Assembly (NCBI GenBank): GCA_938743325.2
Contig: OW568893.1
Location: 248,001 to 312,000 of the forward strand
DNA: 64,000 nucleotides
Source: Pycnococcus provasolii
Taxonomy: Eukaryota; Chlorophyta; Pseudoscourfieldiophyceae; Pseudoscourfieldiales; Pycnococcaceae
Direction of reading: 5' to 3'
In this document: positions 38,683 to 47,873 of the stretch, in pieces
Layout of the letters: each line of letters begins with the position of its first letter
How positions within the stretch are numbered: position 1 is the stretch's first letter
Notes under the pieces: model-generated
The model's database searches: none
The model's input: the letters and a program-made list of their open reading frames with translations, nothing else
Told to the model about the DNA's origin: nothing
Made by a program: the position numbers and the translations under genes

Positions 38683-40008
38683 TCATAAGACGATTGGGAA
38701 TGCCGGCGGCACGAAGTTGGCCGGTTTCAGTCTGCGCAGCGACTCGGCAAGGAACGTGAATGGGTCCTCCGGTCGCTCCTCGTTGAGCTTGCGAAGCGCG
38801 GTCTTCACTGCCGGCAGCACGGTCATCTGGAGGTACGGCTCCACTTCGTCGGGTGACATGAGCGACGGTGCCTTTTTGCTTGCACTCGGCTTGCTGGAAG
38901 CTGCCTCCGCCTCGACGGCGGCGAGATGTGACGCCGCAGCGTCTCGTTCCGCCTTCATCGCCGACACGCGCTGGCGTGCTGCCCGACCTCGCTGCAGGCT
39001 CTGGATGCGCATTGCCGCCTGCTGCTGGTTGAGGTCGTCTTCGCCAATTTCCTCCGAGATGCGCTCGGCGACGATAGCGCCCGCCTCCTCTACCGCCGCT
39101 ATGGCCTCAGCCTCCTTGAGCTTCGTCTCCGCCTTCGCCGCCTCGATGCGCCGCTGTGCGACGTCCCTGCGCGCGGCACGGCCACGCTGAATCGCCTGAA
39201 TTTTCACCGCCGCCTTTGCTTCGTCGCCGTCGACTGCGAGCGACGCCACCACTTCCGACTCCTCCGCGGTCGCCTCCACGTGCGCTAGCTTGTTCTCCAT
39301 CTCTGCCATCTGCACGCGGAGTTTTGCAGCCTCTGCCCGTGCTTTCCGACCTCGCTGGATTGCCTGAATTTTCCTTGCCGCCGCCGTCTCCTCGTCGGTG
39401 CCCTCGATGAGAGCCTCCGCCTCTATCGCCGCGGCGGCTGCCGCTCTCTGGTCCTGCAGCTCCGCCTTCGCCTCCACCTTGGCAAGCTCCGACTCGAGTT
39501 TCGCCTTGTCGACGCGCAGCTTAGCAGCCTTCTTGCGCGCAGTTTTTCCCTTCTGCAGCGCCTGAATGCGCGTCGCCGCCGCGTGCTCGTCTTCCGTTCC
39601 CTCGAAGCTGAGTGCGTCAACCTCCGCCGCCTTGAGAGCTGCATCTGCGGCGGCCACCTCCGCCTTTCCCTGCGCCTTGGCCGCCTCCTTGCGTAGTCGC
39701 GCCACCTCCTTTCGCGCCGCCTTTCCTCGGCTGAGCGATTGAATCTTCACGGCTGCCGCCTCCTCCGCATCCCCAAACTCTCGCTCTTCCTGCGCTTCCG
39801 CCTCCGCCTCCGCCTGTTCGAGCTTGAGGTCCTCCTCGGCTGCTTCTAATAGGGCGTGCGCGTCCTGCGCGGCGGTTGCGAGCACTTCCGCCTTTGTGGC
39901 CGCCTCGAGCGCGTCGTCTTTGAGAAGCTCAGAAGCTGAAGGCGGTGCGGACGAAAGCGCGTCAGTTGTTTCGGAAGTTGTGGAGTCGGAGGGAGGAGCG
40001 TCCGCCAT
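38683..40008 (-). CDS. IQ-motif coiled-coil protein with C-terminal Dpy-30-like domain
   Basis: Encodes 441 residues. Five IQ motifs, each about 60-65 residues apart, bind calmodulin-like light chains: AAVKIQSLSRGKAARKEVAR, ATRIQALQKGKTARKKAAKL, RKIQAIQRGRKARAEAA, VKIQAIQRGRAARRDVA and MRIQSLQRGRAARQRVS. Ala/Glu-rich helices join them. The last 60 residues, VEPYLQMTVLPAVKTALRKL followed by ERPEDPFTFLAESLRRLKP, match the Dpy-30 motif, a helical dimerisation module of COMPASS and of radial-spoke and other ciliary proteins. IQ motifs plus Dpy-30 in one chain fits a flagellar calmodulin-binding scaffold, such as the radial-spoke RSP2 type. The DNA of the IQ units is similar enough to suggest duplication. 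Confidence 0.8.
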   Translation of the reverse strand: MADAPPSDSTTSETTDALSSAPPSASELLKDDALEAATKAEVLATAAQDAHALLEAAEEDLKLEQAEAEAEAQEEREFGDAEEAAAVKIQSLSRGKAARKEVARLRKEAAKAQGKAEVAAADAALKAAEVDALSFEGTEDEHAAATRIQALQKGKTARKKAAKLRVDKAKLESELAKVEAKAELQDQRAAAAAAIEAEALIEGTDEETAAARKIQAIQRGRKARAEAAKLRVQMAEMENKLAHVEATAEESEVVASLAVDGDEAKAAVKIQAIQRGRAARRDVAQRRIEAAKAETKLKEAEAIAAVEEAGAIVAERISEEIGEDDLNQQQAAMRIQSLQRGRAARQRVSAMKAERDAAASHLAAVEAEAASSKPSASKKAPSLMSPDEVEPYLQMTVLPAVKTALRKLNEERPEDPFTFLAESLRRLKPANFVPPAFPIVL

Positions 40009-40940
40009 ACTACTAGGAATACGACTATAGGACGACGACTGCGCTGTGTTGGAAGTTGGAAGTGGGAAGGGCGAGCGAGCTGGTAACTACCGCTGGTAAC
40101 CCTTGAACGGGGCGCACCCACCCAAGGCACCCGTCGGCCGGGACCCGCCCAATCACCCGTCGGCTCTCCCACCCGCCCGGCAACGTGCAGGCAACCCACC
40201 TAGGTGGGGTGGTCCCAACAACTCACGCACGCACGCACTCCGGCACTCACTCACGTGCGCGGTGCGGCCAGCTCGCTACCCGGGGCCTGTATGCCGTATG
40301 GTACATAGTCCAATGTAACTGTCCGAATCACTAGAGTAGTGTTTCCCTAGACTTGGCAGCCTGATAAACCTTTATAGACTCTGTCTATGAGACTATGATA
40401 AAGGAGTCGCTTGCGGTTTTCTTTGTTGTTTCGCCTTTCGAGCTCTCTCTTCGTTCAGGTCGTTCGTTCTCGAGTCTCGCCAATTCGCCAAACAAACGCC
40501 TTCGTTCCGACAGTCCGACCAAACCAGGTGACCAAAGTCCTATCATAACCTAGTCTAAGTACTACATACTGGTCTCGCCACTTCGCGAGGAGACTCCCCC
40601 TGTTGCCTGTTGCCTGTTGCCTGATGCCTGTGCCCAGATCAGGACACAACTTGAAACCCAAAGCAAAGCCAGCAGACCACACAACACAAACAAATGGGGT
40701 TTTGCTAAGGTAGTTGAAGTCGAAATCGGCCATAGGAAATCTGCCTGAGCCCTGAGGATTCCGAGTATTTGATTCCAACCCTAAGAGGGATCCCCTTATG
40801 GGTCTGGGCTCGGATCGAATTGAGAATTCCCCTTCCCCCGGGCGGAGAACTTCCCCCCCGCGGAGAAATCTAAACGGGTGGCTGTTCTGCGCCCCTTTTT
40901 CCCGGTATATATTTCCCTTTTATCCGCCACTTGCTAGTCT
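40009..40940. other. spacer with minisatellite and promoter elements
   Basis: About 930 bp between divergent genes. It holds a short (TGTTGCC)n repeat at 40600-40627 and TAGTCTA heptamers at 40551-40557 and 40935-40941. A 107-residue minus frame at 40455-40778 has no supporting features. Near the DUF4399 gene are the C/T-rich motif and TATA box listed separately. Confidence 0.55.
40887..40913 (+). promoter_or_regulatory. probable core promoter of the DUF4399 gene
   Basis: CTGCGCCCCTTTTTCCCG (40887-40904) is directly followed by a TATA box (TATATAT, 40906-40913), 28 bp before the start codon. The first motif is nearly repeated 75-95 bp upstream of the SRP receptor beta gene (52525-52544). Confidence 0.5.
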
Positions 40941-41474
40941 ATGATGATGTCCGTCAGTGCACCTCGCGTTCGCGTTCGCGCTCACCTCTCGTCCTCACCT
41001 TCTCGGCCTCTGCGGCCTGTGCAGGCACACGCCTCGTGCACGCCCCTCGCCGGAAAGTCTGTGTCCGTAGGCTCGTGGCTGGTCGCCGCGGCGGCGTCGG
41101 CGTCGCTCGTGCTTGCGACTCCCGCAGCGTCCCTCGCGGCGGATGGCGTGTCATTCTTGGCGCCGAAGAACAATGCGACGGTCAGCGAGACGTTCGATAC
41201 GACCTTCTCCGTGAGCGGCCTGACTGTTGCGCCCGCGGCGGATGGCGTGCAGGAGGGAAGTGGACACCACCATTTGATTGTGGATGGCACGGGTTACAAG
41301 GAGGGCTTGGTGATCGTCAAGGACGACACGCACTTCCACTACGGCAAGGGTCAGGAGGAGGCGACTTTGACTTTAGCACCAGGCAAGCACACGCTGACGC
41401 TCCAGTTCGGGAACGCGCTGCACGAGAGCTACGGGGCGAAGTACGCGAAGACCATCACCGTCACCGTGAAGTAA
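40941..41474 (+). CDS. thylakoid-lumen DUF4399 protein
   Basis: Encodes 177 residues. The N-terminus is bipartite: an Arg/Ser-rich stromal transit peptide, then a hydrophobic segment (WLVAAAASASLVLATPAASLAA) with an ALAA-type lumenal processing site near residue 67. The mature part is a small beta-sandwich with the DUF4399 signature GSGHHHLIVDG and DTHFHYGKGQ. Cyanobacterial and plastid homologues exist; the function is unknown. The start is the first ATG of ATGATGATG, right after the TATA region. Confidence 0.8.
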   Translation: MMMSVSAPRVRVRAHLSSSPSRPLRPVQAHASCTPLAGKSVSVGSWLVAAAASASLVLATPAASLAADGVSFLAPKNNATVSETFDTTFSVSGLTVAPAADGVQEGSGHHHLIVDGTGYKEGLVIVKDDTHFHYGKGQEEATLTLAPGKHTLTLQFGNALHESYGAKYAKTITVTVK

Positions 41475-41685
41475 ATAAATACAGGATGGTAAACCCCGAA
41501 TAATGAGATAGGGATGTTGTAACCCCTAGTTAAGTTCTTGGGGGTGAAATCTCATTTTATCCACAGGGTGTAGGGGGGGAGTTGTCGTTTCATTTTCAGC
41601 TGAAAGTGGTTGGGACACGGTGCCACCTCATCAATATCAAAATCAAAACTATAATTGGTTAACGGCTTGGCTATTTTGTTTTAAG

Positions 41686-42495
41686 ATGTCCTTCTCGTCC
41701 TCGAAGTCAATGTCAACAGTTAACTCCCGTCAGTGTTATTCCATGGGGAGGGTTAGGGTTAGGGAGAGTGTTTGTCATCCTGTTAGGTCTAGTGGTGTGC
41801 CTCGTGCCTCCTCGGTGTGTGTGCGGGGTTGGCCACTTCAGGTGGGTGGTGGTGGTTGCAACAGCTCTTCAGTTCAGGGGGAGATGAAGCGCGCGATCGT
41901 CGCGTCCATAGCAGCGGGCGTGCTCGCAACAGCCGCACCCGCACTCGCGGAGGACGTCGTCGACCCGGCGTGCGTGCCGCAGCCTGTGAACGGCGTATCA
42001 GGACTCGCGTACTGCGACATCAAACAGGGCGACGGGCCAAAAGTCGTCGGACTCGAGGAGGGCGACATCGTGAGAGTAAACTTCGAGGCGAGTAGCAAAG
42101 ACGAGGTGGCTGACAAGGCGAGGAACTTCATCTTTGGACTGGGGTCGGGAGAGTCATGCCCAGGTTTTGAGCTCGGCATCATGGGCAAGGGCGCGATGCC
42201 TACGATGAACGTCGGAGGCGTGCGCAAGGTATCCATCACAAACCCGGCGCTCGGCTTCGGCAAGATTGGCGCTCTGTGCGACATGGTCGAGCAGAAGTGC
42301 GCCGTGGACCCGAACAGCAAGGACCTGGTGTTCGAGATCGAACTGACTGGCGTTCGTGGACTCACTCCCTTCAGTGTGGGAGGCAGCTCTGCGCCGCCTC
42401 TCTTCTCGCAGGTGTCGCAAGACTGGGGTCGCATGGGTCTCGGCACGATACCAGGCGCGCCGACGGCGTCGGCTTCGGGCATGAACTTGAAGTAA
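41686..42495 (+). CDS. FKBP-type peptidyl-prolyl isomerase-like protein, thylakoid lumen
   Basis: About 269 residues from the ATG at 41686. The first 65 residues are a transit peptide rich in Ser and Arg. A second hydrophobic stretch, MKRAIVASIAAGVLATAAPALA, gives a lumen-targeting signal with an ALA cleavage site. The mature part has an FKBP layout: GLAYCDIKQGDGPKVVGLEEGD-like entry (shortened here to YCDIKQGDGPKV), GDIVRVNFEA, the FIFGLG strand, a CPGFELGIMGKGAMPTMNVG helix-loop, GVRKVSITNPALGFG and the final LVFEIELTGV strand. The typical aromatic active-site residues are partly missing, as in many lumenal FKBPs. Four Cys in the mature chain could form disulphides. Part of the transit peptide (GRVRVRE) is coded by a GGTTAGGGTTAGGGA telomere-like stretch. 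Confidence 0.8.
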   Translation: MSFSSSKSMSTVNSRQCYSMGRVRVRESVCHPVRSSGVPRASSVCVRGWPLQVGGGGCNSSSVQGEMKRAIVASIAAGVLATAAPALAEDVVDPACVPQPVNGVSGLAYCDIKQGDGPKVVGLEEGDIVRVNFEASSKDEVADKARNFIFGLGSGESCPGFELGIMGKGAMPTMNVGGVRKVSITNPALGFGKIGALCDMVEQKCAVDPNSKDLVFEIELTGVRGLTPFSVGGSSAPPLFSQVSQDWGRMGLGTIPGAPTASASGMNLK

Positions 42496-42517
42496 ACTTT
42501 ATTACGTTGCGTTGTGC

Positions 42518-43218
42518 TTAATACGTGAGATAATCCGCCCCCCAGTAGACGCTAATCCAAACGACGCTGAGTATTTTCACGCCCGTGAGGATGGCTGCGC
42601 TTACTTTCGGCGGCAGCCACCCTTGCTCGCGCGCCGTCGACGCGAGGATGACGGCAGTGGCTGAGATAAGAATTTGGTCCTGTGAAGAATAAAAATATGT
42701 AAGTGTTAGGAGCGTTGGTTCTTTTTTCTGGTAGTGAGTGTGTATTTACGTACGTCACCGCTCATGTACGGGTCCGTCGCCCACGTCTTGAAGTCCTCGG
42801 CGTTTCCAGGTATTAAGATGTTTCCGTCAGTACGTACCCACGACCCGTTATCGCGGTGTTCGACGGAGAGGTTGACTGTCTTCACCCACGCCTTTTCGTT
42901 CGGCGAGCGGCGTAGCGACTCACCTCTTTCGAGTGCTTTGCGTTGCGCGTACGGCATGCGCACTTCTCCCGCAGATGCAGATGCAGACGATGCGGTTGCT
43001 GGCGCGTCGACTGCAGGAACGTCGGAAAGCACAACCACATCTGCCAAGGATGATGCTGACGACGCCGATGCCGACGATGCCGCAGCCAACAAACATCTCC
43101 GAGTGCTCTTATGACTCAAGCTCCTCCTCCTCAAGCTACCAGGTACAGGACCGACCCTACCAGAAGTCCTATTCAGCACATGCAAAGATGATTTACAAGA
43201 CGATGAAGCGAGATACAT
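42518..43218 (-). CDS. two-exon hypothetical plastid membrane protein
   Basis: Exon 1 is 42754..43218 and exon 2 is 42518..42679, joined over a 74-nt GT-AG intron (42680..42753, donor GTACGT, acceptor TTCTTCACAG) in phase 0, giving 207 residues. The N-terminal 80 residues look like a transit peptide. The conserved-looking core is MPYAQRKALERGESLRRSP, then WVKTVNLSVEHRDNGSW and DFKTWATDPYMSGD. Exon 2 adds a membrane-embedded C-terminus (DQILISATAVILASTA and VKILSVVWISVYWGADY). Without splicing the frame would lose both hydrophobic helices. No family is recognised. The gene ends only 22 bp from the end of the FKBP-like gene. Confidence 0.75.
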
Positions 43219-43853
43219 ACTACTACGAGACTGGTCACTGATAACGTATAGAAGTGGTATGATTTGGGATAACGATTTGGATGGGTGCGCGAGAAGAGAA
43301 GGAAAGGGAAGAAAGGAAAGGTCTCGAGCCAATAATCACCAACAGAAGGAACATGGGTATTCGGGGTTTGGTGGTGGGGGAGGGTGGTTATAGGGGGAGG
43401 TGGTTAGGGTGTCTGGTCAGGGTTAGGAACCGTCGCCTCTTCATCAACATGGAATCCTTGGGAATCCTGGGAATCCGTCCGGTATTATTATCAATAGCTT
43501 TCTCTCTACGAGTAAATGCAAGGTGGGATGATGACCCTTGCATCACGACGTTCGTATGTACTTCTAATATTCGTTCAATGGGTGCTCGTCCCCCCTTTTC
43601 CCTTCATCAACTCTTCAAGTAAGTGGTGCTTTGGACAAGTGGACAACACGTTTGGACTTGCCCTTGCGGCCTTCACTTGCGGCCGGCCTTAATCCCTCCC
43701 CTATGAGCCTATGAGGAGTGTTTATTAGGGGCCGCGTCTTGCCCCTCGCCTCGTTTTGAATTTGCCTGAACTTTTTGACCACCGTGGTTGGGAAAACGTA
43801 CCTCTTTAAAGTTACTATTATTTGGGTTGGCCGCGTGTGGTAAGTAAGTAAGT
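43219..43853. other. divergent promoter spacer
   Basis: About 630 bp with GGTTAGGGTGT and GGGTTAGGAACC-like telomere-like remnants near 43400-43430, two GGAATCC repeats (43450-43475) and a GTAAGTAAGTAAGT run directly before the EML start. No gene seen. Confidence 0.5.
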
Positions 43854-46800
43854 ATGGCGTCCATGGCGGACATCTTAAACCAGGGTAATTCCGGTGGTGC
43901 TCGACAAAAGAAGGGTTCCTTGCACCAACAGAAGTTTCAGAAGGGTTCTGAAGTTCCCATGGATATCGAGCGTCGTCGTCGTGTGGAACGTCTCATGGCG
44001 GGTACAGCTGCGGATGCCGCGGCTGTCGCTGATATCAACGCGCCTCACCCAGCGTTCTACCGTCCCCCTTTCTGGCAATCGAAAGTTTACGGAGAACCGC
44101 ACGGGGACTTCAGCAAACCTGGCGCCGCGCCGCCGATGCAACCACCGGGGGGAGTCGCGCGCAACCGGCGAGGGCAGGGCGCGCCTGGGTTCGGAGAGAG
44201 TCCTCGGCGTAACCCGCACAAGGGATGGCCGCACCAACCGGCGGACCCTGACAACAAAGTGCCGCCGAAACCGCCGCCCACCAAACAGCCCATCAACAAA
44301 AAACCGCCGCTGCACGCGCAAGGAAAAAAGGACCAGGTGCAGGCTTTTGCAGCGGACAACGCGCTCGGGAACACGCACAAGCAACCGGCACGGCCGACGT
44401 CAGCCGCGGCGAAACTGCCGCCGGGACACCTCGAGGGGGTCGAAGACCGCATGCGAGAGAGACTCAACAAAGACCTGCGAAAGCAGCACGAAACCGCTAA
44501 GCACGTGCTCGTTACGGCACTGCGCCGCGAAATTGCAATCGCGAAAAAGCCGCAGGCGGCGGCGCAGCACCAGCCGTATCCAGAGCGCCGGCGACAGGGA
44601 TGGCCAGCAAGCGCGCCTCACACCGAGGGCGCGGAGAAAGATGCCTTCGATGCCGGAACTCTCATCAAAACGTGGCAGAAGCTTGGCGTCGAGATCAACC
44701 TCGACGAGGCGAACGCGCTCATGGACAAGTACGGCCGAACGGAAGGTCGACGCACACCCGTCGAGGTGTTCGCGAGCGCACTGCTCGTGGGCAAGAGCCG
44801 ACTGCTCGGCATGGCGGGGGCGGTACGCTACGGCGCATTTGACGCCACCGTGCCGTCTGACTGGAACTTCCGAGGTAAGGTGATCTACCCCCCATGCCGC
44901 AAGCCCGTATACACGCCAACGGGATGGGACGGCAGCGCGTGCAGCAAGTCTGCCGCCGAGCCGTCGCGCTCGCTGCAGCTCGAGTGGGTGCACGGATACG
45001 CTGGCATGCGCAACCTCGCGAACAACATCTTCTACAATTGCGAGGGACGGTTCGTCTACTACACAGCCGCACTAGGCATCGTGTTCGACGAGAAGTCACA
45101 CACGCAGACGTACTTCACCGGGCATGACGACGACGTCACCTGCCTTGCCATGTCCCCGTCGCGCGACCTCGCTCTGAGCGGGCAAATGGGCGCCGATCCG
45201 AAGGCTCTGCTCTGGGACACGCGCGGGTCGTGCAGGCAGGTTCGCAAGATTAACCATGGCAAAGGTTACCGCAGTGTCATCGCCGCATGCTTCAGCAGCA
45301 GCGGCACGAAGGCCGTAACGGTTTGCACCGACAACAGCCACACGATGTTCGTGTGGGACCTTCAGATTGGAAAGGTGGGCGACCTCGATCGTCCCGCGAT
45401 CCCTCAGCTGCTGTTTAAGCACCCTGCCGTGAATGGAAAGCCGCCGCACGTGTACGGCGTGGTTTGGTCAGGGTTGCAGAGCGACCGCATTGTCACCTAC
45501 GGTGTCAACCACCTCGCGTTTTGGCATGTGCGCCGCACGCCCGCGGGCATCGCCGCAACGAAGGAGGAGGCGAGCTTCGCGAAGGTGGGCAAGCAGAGCG
45601 TTCTATCCGCGTGCGTGACTGGTTCCGCCGTGACGGTGACGGGTGCTCCTGACGGACAGCTGCTCGTTTGGAAGGACGGTGTCCTGTCCAAGAGCGTGCG
45701 AGCGCATGGCACAGGTCCGGTGATCACACGCCCGGATGGGTCCGAGAGTTTTGGTGGTGTGCGCGTTCTCAAGCTGCGTGCGAACCAGAAGTTTCTCCTC
45801 TCCGGAGGATCCGACGGTCGAATCCTCGAGTTTGCCGTCGATCAAGATCGCGGCGGCGCGCTCGGCGCTCAGACGCGCGTCTGGGACATTGGAACTCCCG
45901 GTGGATCTGGCGTGCCGCCCATGGTGCGTGGCCTGGACTGCAAGCCCGGCGACAGCCGTTTCATCGTCGGTACCGCTCGATGTGACATCTGGGAGGTGGA
46001 CGACTCACCAAGCGTGCTGGTGTACGGCCACTCCGCTGATGTGTACGGGCTTGCATGGCACCCCGATCCGTCGAAGATGGTGTACGCCACCGCGAGCGAG
46101 GCTGGACGCGTGTACGTCTGGGACGCGAAGAGGCGGAAAATCCTCTACAGTGTTGCGATGGGCGCGAAGTGCCGTTCCGTCGCGTTTTCTCCGGACGGAA
46201 AGCACATTGCGGTTGGCATGCGCGACGGCGGCCTGAAAATTGTCGAGACGGCTGTTGCCGCCGCTGCAAAGGGTGCCGGTCCTTCCCCGCAGGCTGTGTT
46301 TTGGAACAAAATTTGCACGTCGGCAATCGACGACCTCAAGTACAGCCACGATGGCAAGTACCTCGCCGTGGCCAGCCACGACCAGTGCGTGGACGTGTAC
46401 TCGCGCAGCCGCATCAACGACACGTACAAGCATTTGGGAAGGTGCACGGGTCACAGTTCGACCGTGCGTCACGTTGACTGGAGTGCTGATGGGAAGCTGC
46501 TGCAGACGGTAGCGAGCTCATACGAGGTGCTGTACTTCGAGGTTCCAAGCTGCCGACAGGTGAAGACGAATCAGAAGGACACGCCATGGCACACGTACAC
46601 TTGCATTCTAGGATTTCCTGTGATGGGCATCTGGAAGCCGGATTCCGATGGTACTGACGTGAACTCGGTCGACCGATCTCCAGATGGATCGCTGCTTGTG
46701 AGCGCGGACGACTTTGGAAAGGTCAACCTGTACAACTACCCCGTGGTGATTGACGACGCGCCATGCCACGTGTATCCGGGCCACTCGAGCCACGTGATGA

Positions 46801-47147
46801 ACGTGCGCTTTGCCCCTGGCGGCGACCGCGTCGCAAGCGTGGGTGGCCATGACCGTGCAATATTCCAGTGGCGCGTGGTGGACGCTCCGCCGGCGTTCAA
46901 GGAGGTGAAGGCTGCACCTTGGGCGCCTGACGTGGATCCCGCCGCTCCTAACATCGAACGTCGTCCTGATGCTGCATATGTTGCAGCTCCACCCTATGGC
47001 GTTGGCGTTGGAGTCGTGCCGGGCTTAGGTCCCCCTCCCGGAGGTGCTGCAGACTTGATGGACGTTGGCGTGTTACCCGCAGGCCCGGCGCACGGCGGGA
47101 ATCACGGCCGCAAGAGGAGCGATCTTCGCGCGCATATGCCGAGGTAA
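43854..47147 (+). CDS. EML-like (HELP-WD40) microtubule-associated protein
   Basis: Encodes 1097 residues with no intron. The N-terminal 200 residues are Pro/Lys-rich and disordered, followed by a helix and an EF-hand-like segment (TLIKTWQKLGVEINLDEANA, 265-320). The HELP-type hydrophobic motif is LEWVHGYAGMRNLANNIFYN near 380, followed by VYYTAALGIVF. Twin beta-propellers of about 11-13 WD40 repeats fill the rest (GHDDDVTCLAMSP, GHSADVYGLAWHPD, GHSSTVRHVDWSADG, GHSSHVMNVRFAP). EML proteins bind tubulin; EML-type proteins are also found at axonemes. The tail is Gly/Pro-rich and ends in a basic HGRKRSDLRAHMPR. Two start codons (43854, 43863) are possible. Confidence 0.85.
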   Translation: MASMADILNQGNSGGARQKKGSLHQQKFQKGSEVPMDIERRRRVERLMAGTAADAAAVADINAPHPAFYRPPFWQSKVYGEPHGDFSKPGAAPPMQPPGGVARNRRGQGAPGFGESPRRNPHKGWPHQPADPDNKVPPKPPPTKQPINKKPPLHAQGKKDQVQAFAADNALGNTHKQPARPTSAAAKLPPGHLEGVEDRMRERLNKDLRKQHETAKHVLVTALRREIAIAKKPQAAAQHQPYPERRRQGWPASAPHTEGAEKDAFDAGTLIKTWQKLGVEINLDEANALMDKYGRTEGRRTPVEVFASALLVGKSRLLGMAGAVRYGAFDATVPSDWNFRGKVIYPPCRKPVYTPTGWDGSACSKSAAEPSRSLQLEWVHGYAGMRNLANNIFYNCEGRFVYYTAALGIVFDEKSHTQTYFTGHDDDVTCLAMSPSRDLALSGQMGADPKALLWDTRGSCRQVRKINHGKGYRSVIAACFSSSGTKAVTVCTDNSHTMFVWDLQIGKVGDLDRPAIPQLLFKHPAVNGKPPHVYGVVWSGLQSDRIVTYGVNHLAFWHVRRTPAGIAATKEEASFAKVGKQSVLSACVTGSAVTVTGAPDGQLLVWKDGVLSKSVRAHGTGPVITRPDGSESFGGVRVLKLRANQKFLLSGGSDGRILEFAVDQDRGGALGAQTRVWDIGTPGGSGVPPMVRGLDCKPGDSRFIVGTARCDIWEVDDSPSVLVYGHSADVYGLAWHPDPSKMVYATASEAGRVYVWDAKRRKILYSVAMGAKCRSVAFSPDGKHIAVGMRDGGLKIVETAVAAAAKGAGPSPQAVFWNKICTSAIDDLKYSHDGKYLAVASHDQCVDVYSRSRINDTYKHLGRCTGHSSTVRHVDWSADGKLLQTVASSYEVLYFEVPSCRQVKTNQKDTPWHTYTCILGFPVMGIWKPDSDGTDVNSVDRSPDGSLLVSADDFGKVNLYNYPVVIDDAPCHVYPGHSSHVMNVRFAPGGDRVASVGGHDRAIFQWRVVDAPPAFKEVKAAPWAPDVDPAAPNIERRPDAAYVAAPPYGVGVGVVPGLGPPPGGAADLMDVGVLPAGPAHGGNHGRKRSDLRAHMPR

Positions 47148-47191
47148 TAAAAAGTTTCCATAAAACATTACACGATTGCTCCCTCGAGTGT

Positions 47192-47371
47192 TTACAACAC
47201 CTCCTTTCCGTTGTTGTCGCTGTGATCTACAATCTCCGGCGACCCTTCCGCCGTTTGCACAGATGAGTACAGTACGGCATCCGCTGCATTTTGCACCACA
47301 TCAGGGATATTGTCAAGCTCCTGCATGATCTCAAGTTCGCGTTGTGCCAGTTTTACACACCAGTATGTACT
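47192..47371 (-). CDS. possible C-terminal exon of a small gene, uncertain
   Basis: On the minus strand a 59-codon open stretch reads protein-like sequence, WCVKLAQRELEIMQELDNIP, then VVQNAADAVLYSSVQTAEG and a stop at 47192. It has no good ATG at its start and ends next to the EML 3' end, as a convergent last exon would. A 62-residue frame at 47384-47572 (MKSMDVVERNEINEEGMETT onward) may be the upstream exon, but no convincing splice pair joins them. No homology recognised. Confidence 0.3.
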   Translation of the reverse strand, partial: STYWCVKLAQRELEIMQELDNIPDVVQNAADAVLYSSVQTAEGSPEIVDHSDNNGKEVL

Positions 47372-47753
47372 TTACGCTGAGCCTCACCTCACGGCCTCAC
47401 CCTCCTGACTGGTACTGACCGCAACACACACACACGGCCGCAACACTCGCTCGTGGTATGTAAGGTTACTGGAAGACGGCTTTGGATGGCCCATTTTCGT
47501 TACGATACGGGTAGTTGTTTCCATCCCCTCCTCGTTGATTTCATTCCTTTCAACCACGTCCATGCTCTTCAAGAGACAACTTCAACCCGTTGTAGAGTAA
47601 GAACTACAGTAAGATGGTCCAGTAGAGAACTACCACTGGCTGTAGTGTTGAGGTCACACTACACTACAGTTGCGTTGCTGTTACCTTAGACTAACTTTTC
47701 TCGGATTCGATCCGTGGATGCTTTGTTTTTTTGTTGCCTCGTGCAAAAAGAAA

Positions 47754-47873
47754 ACCGCACGTCACCGGGAGTTCCATGCTGATTCCTCAAGCAAGTACTA
47801 ATCCGGCCCATTCTTGCTTAGCTTCCGAGTGCTGATGGGATCGGGCGGATTCAAGAAGGTATGAACGTGCGAT
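47754..47873 (-). rRNA. 5S ribosomal RNA
   Basis: The reverse complement reads ATCGCACGTTCATACC, then CCCGATCCCATCAGCACTCG, GAAGCTAAGC, ATGGGCCGGATTAGTACT and GGTGACGTGCGGT. These are the conserved 5S internal-control and loop sequences (GATCCCATCAG, GAAG-TAAGC, TAGTACT) in order. The ends pair over 9 bp (ATCGCACGT with ACGTGCGGT, one G-U pair), the length is exactly 120 nt, and a TTTTCTTTTT terminator follows. RNA polymerase III product of the large ribosomal subunit. It is a single copy here, away from any visible rDNA. Confidence 0.93.

Noticed and set aside
40455-40778. A 107-codon minus-strand frame (MESNTRNPQGSG start)
   Set aside because: It spans the TGTTGCC repeat and a spacer, has no recognised motif and shows no splice or promoter context.
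47700-47720. GGATTCGATCC as a tRNA B box
   Set aside because: No A box, acceptor stem or anticodon arm could be built around it; it lies just past the 5S terminator.
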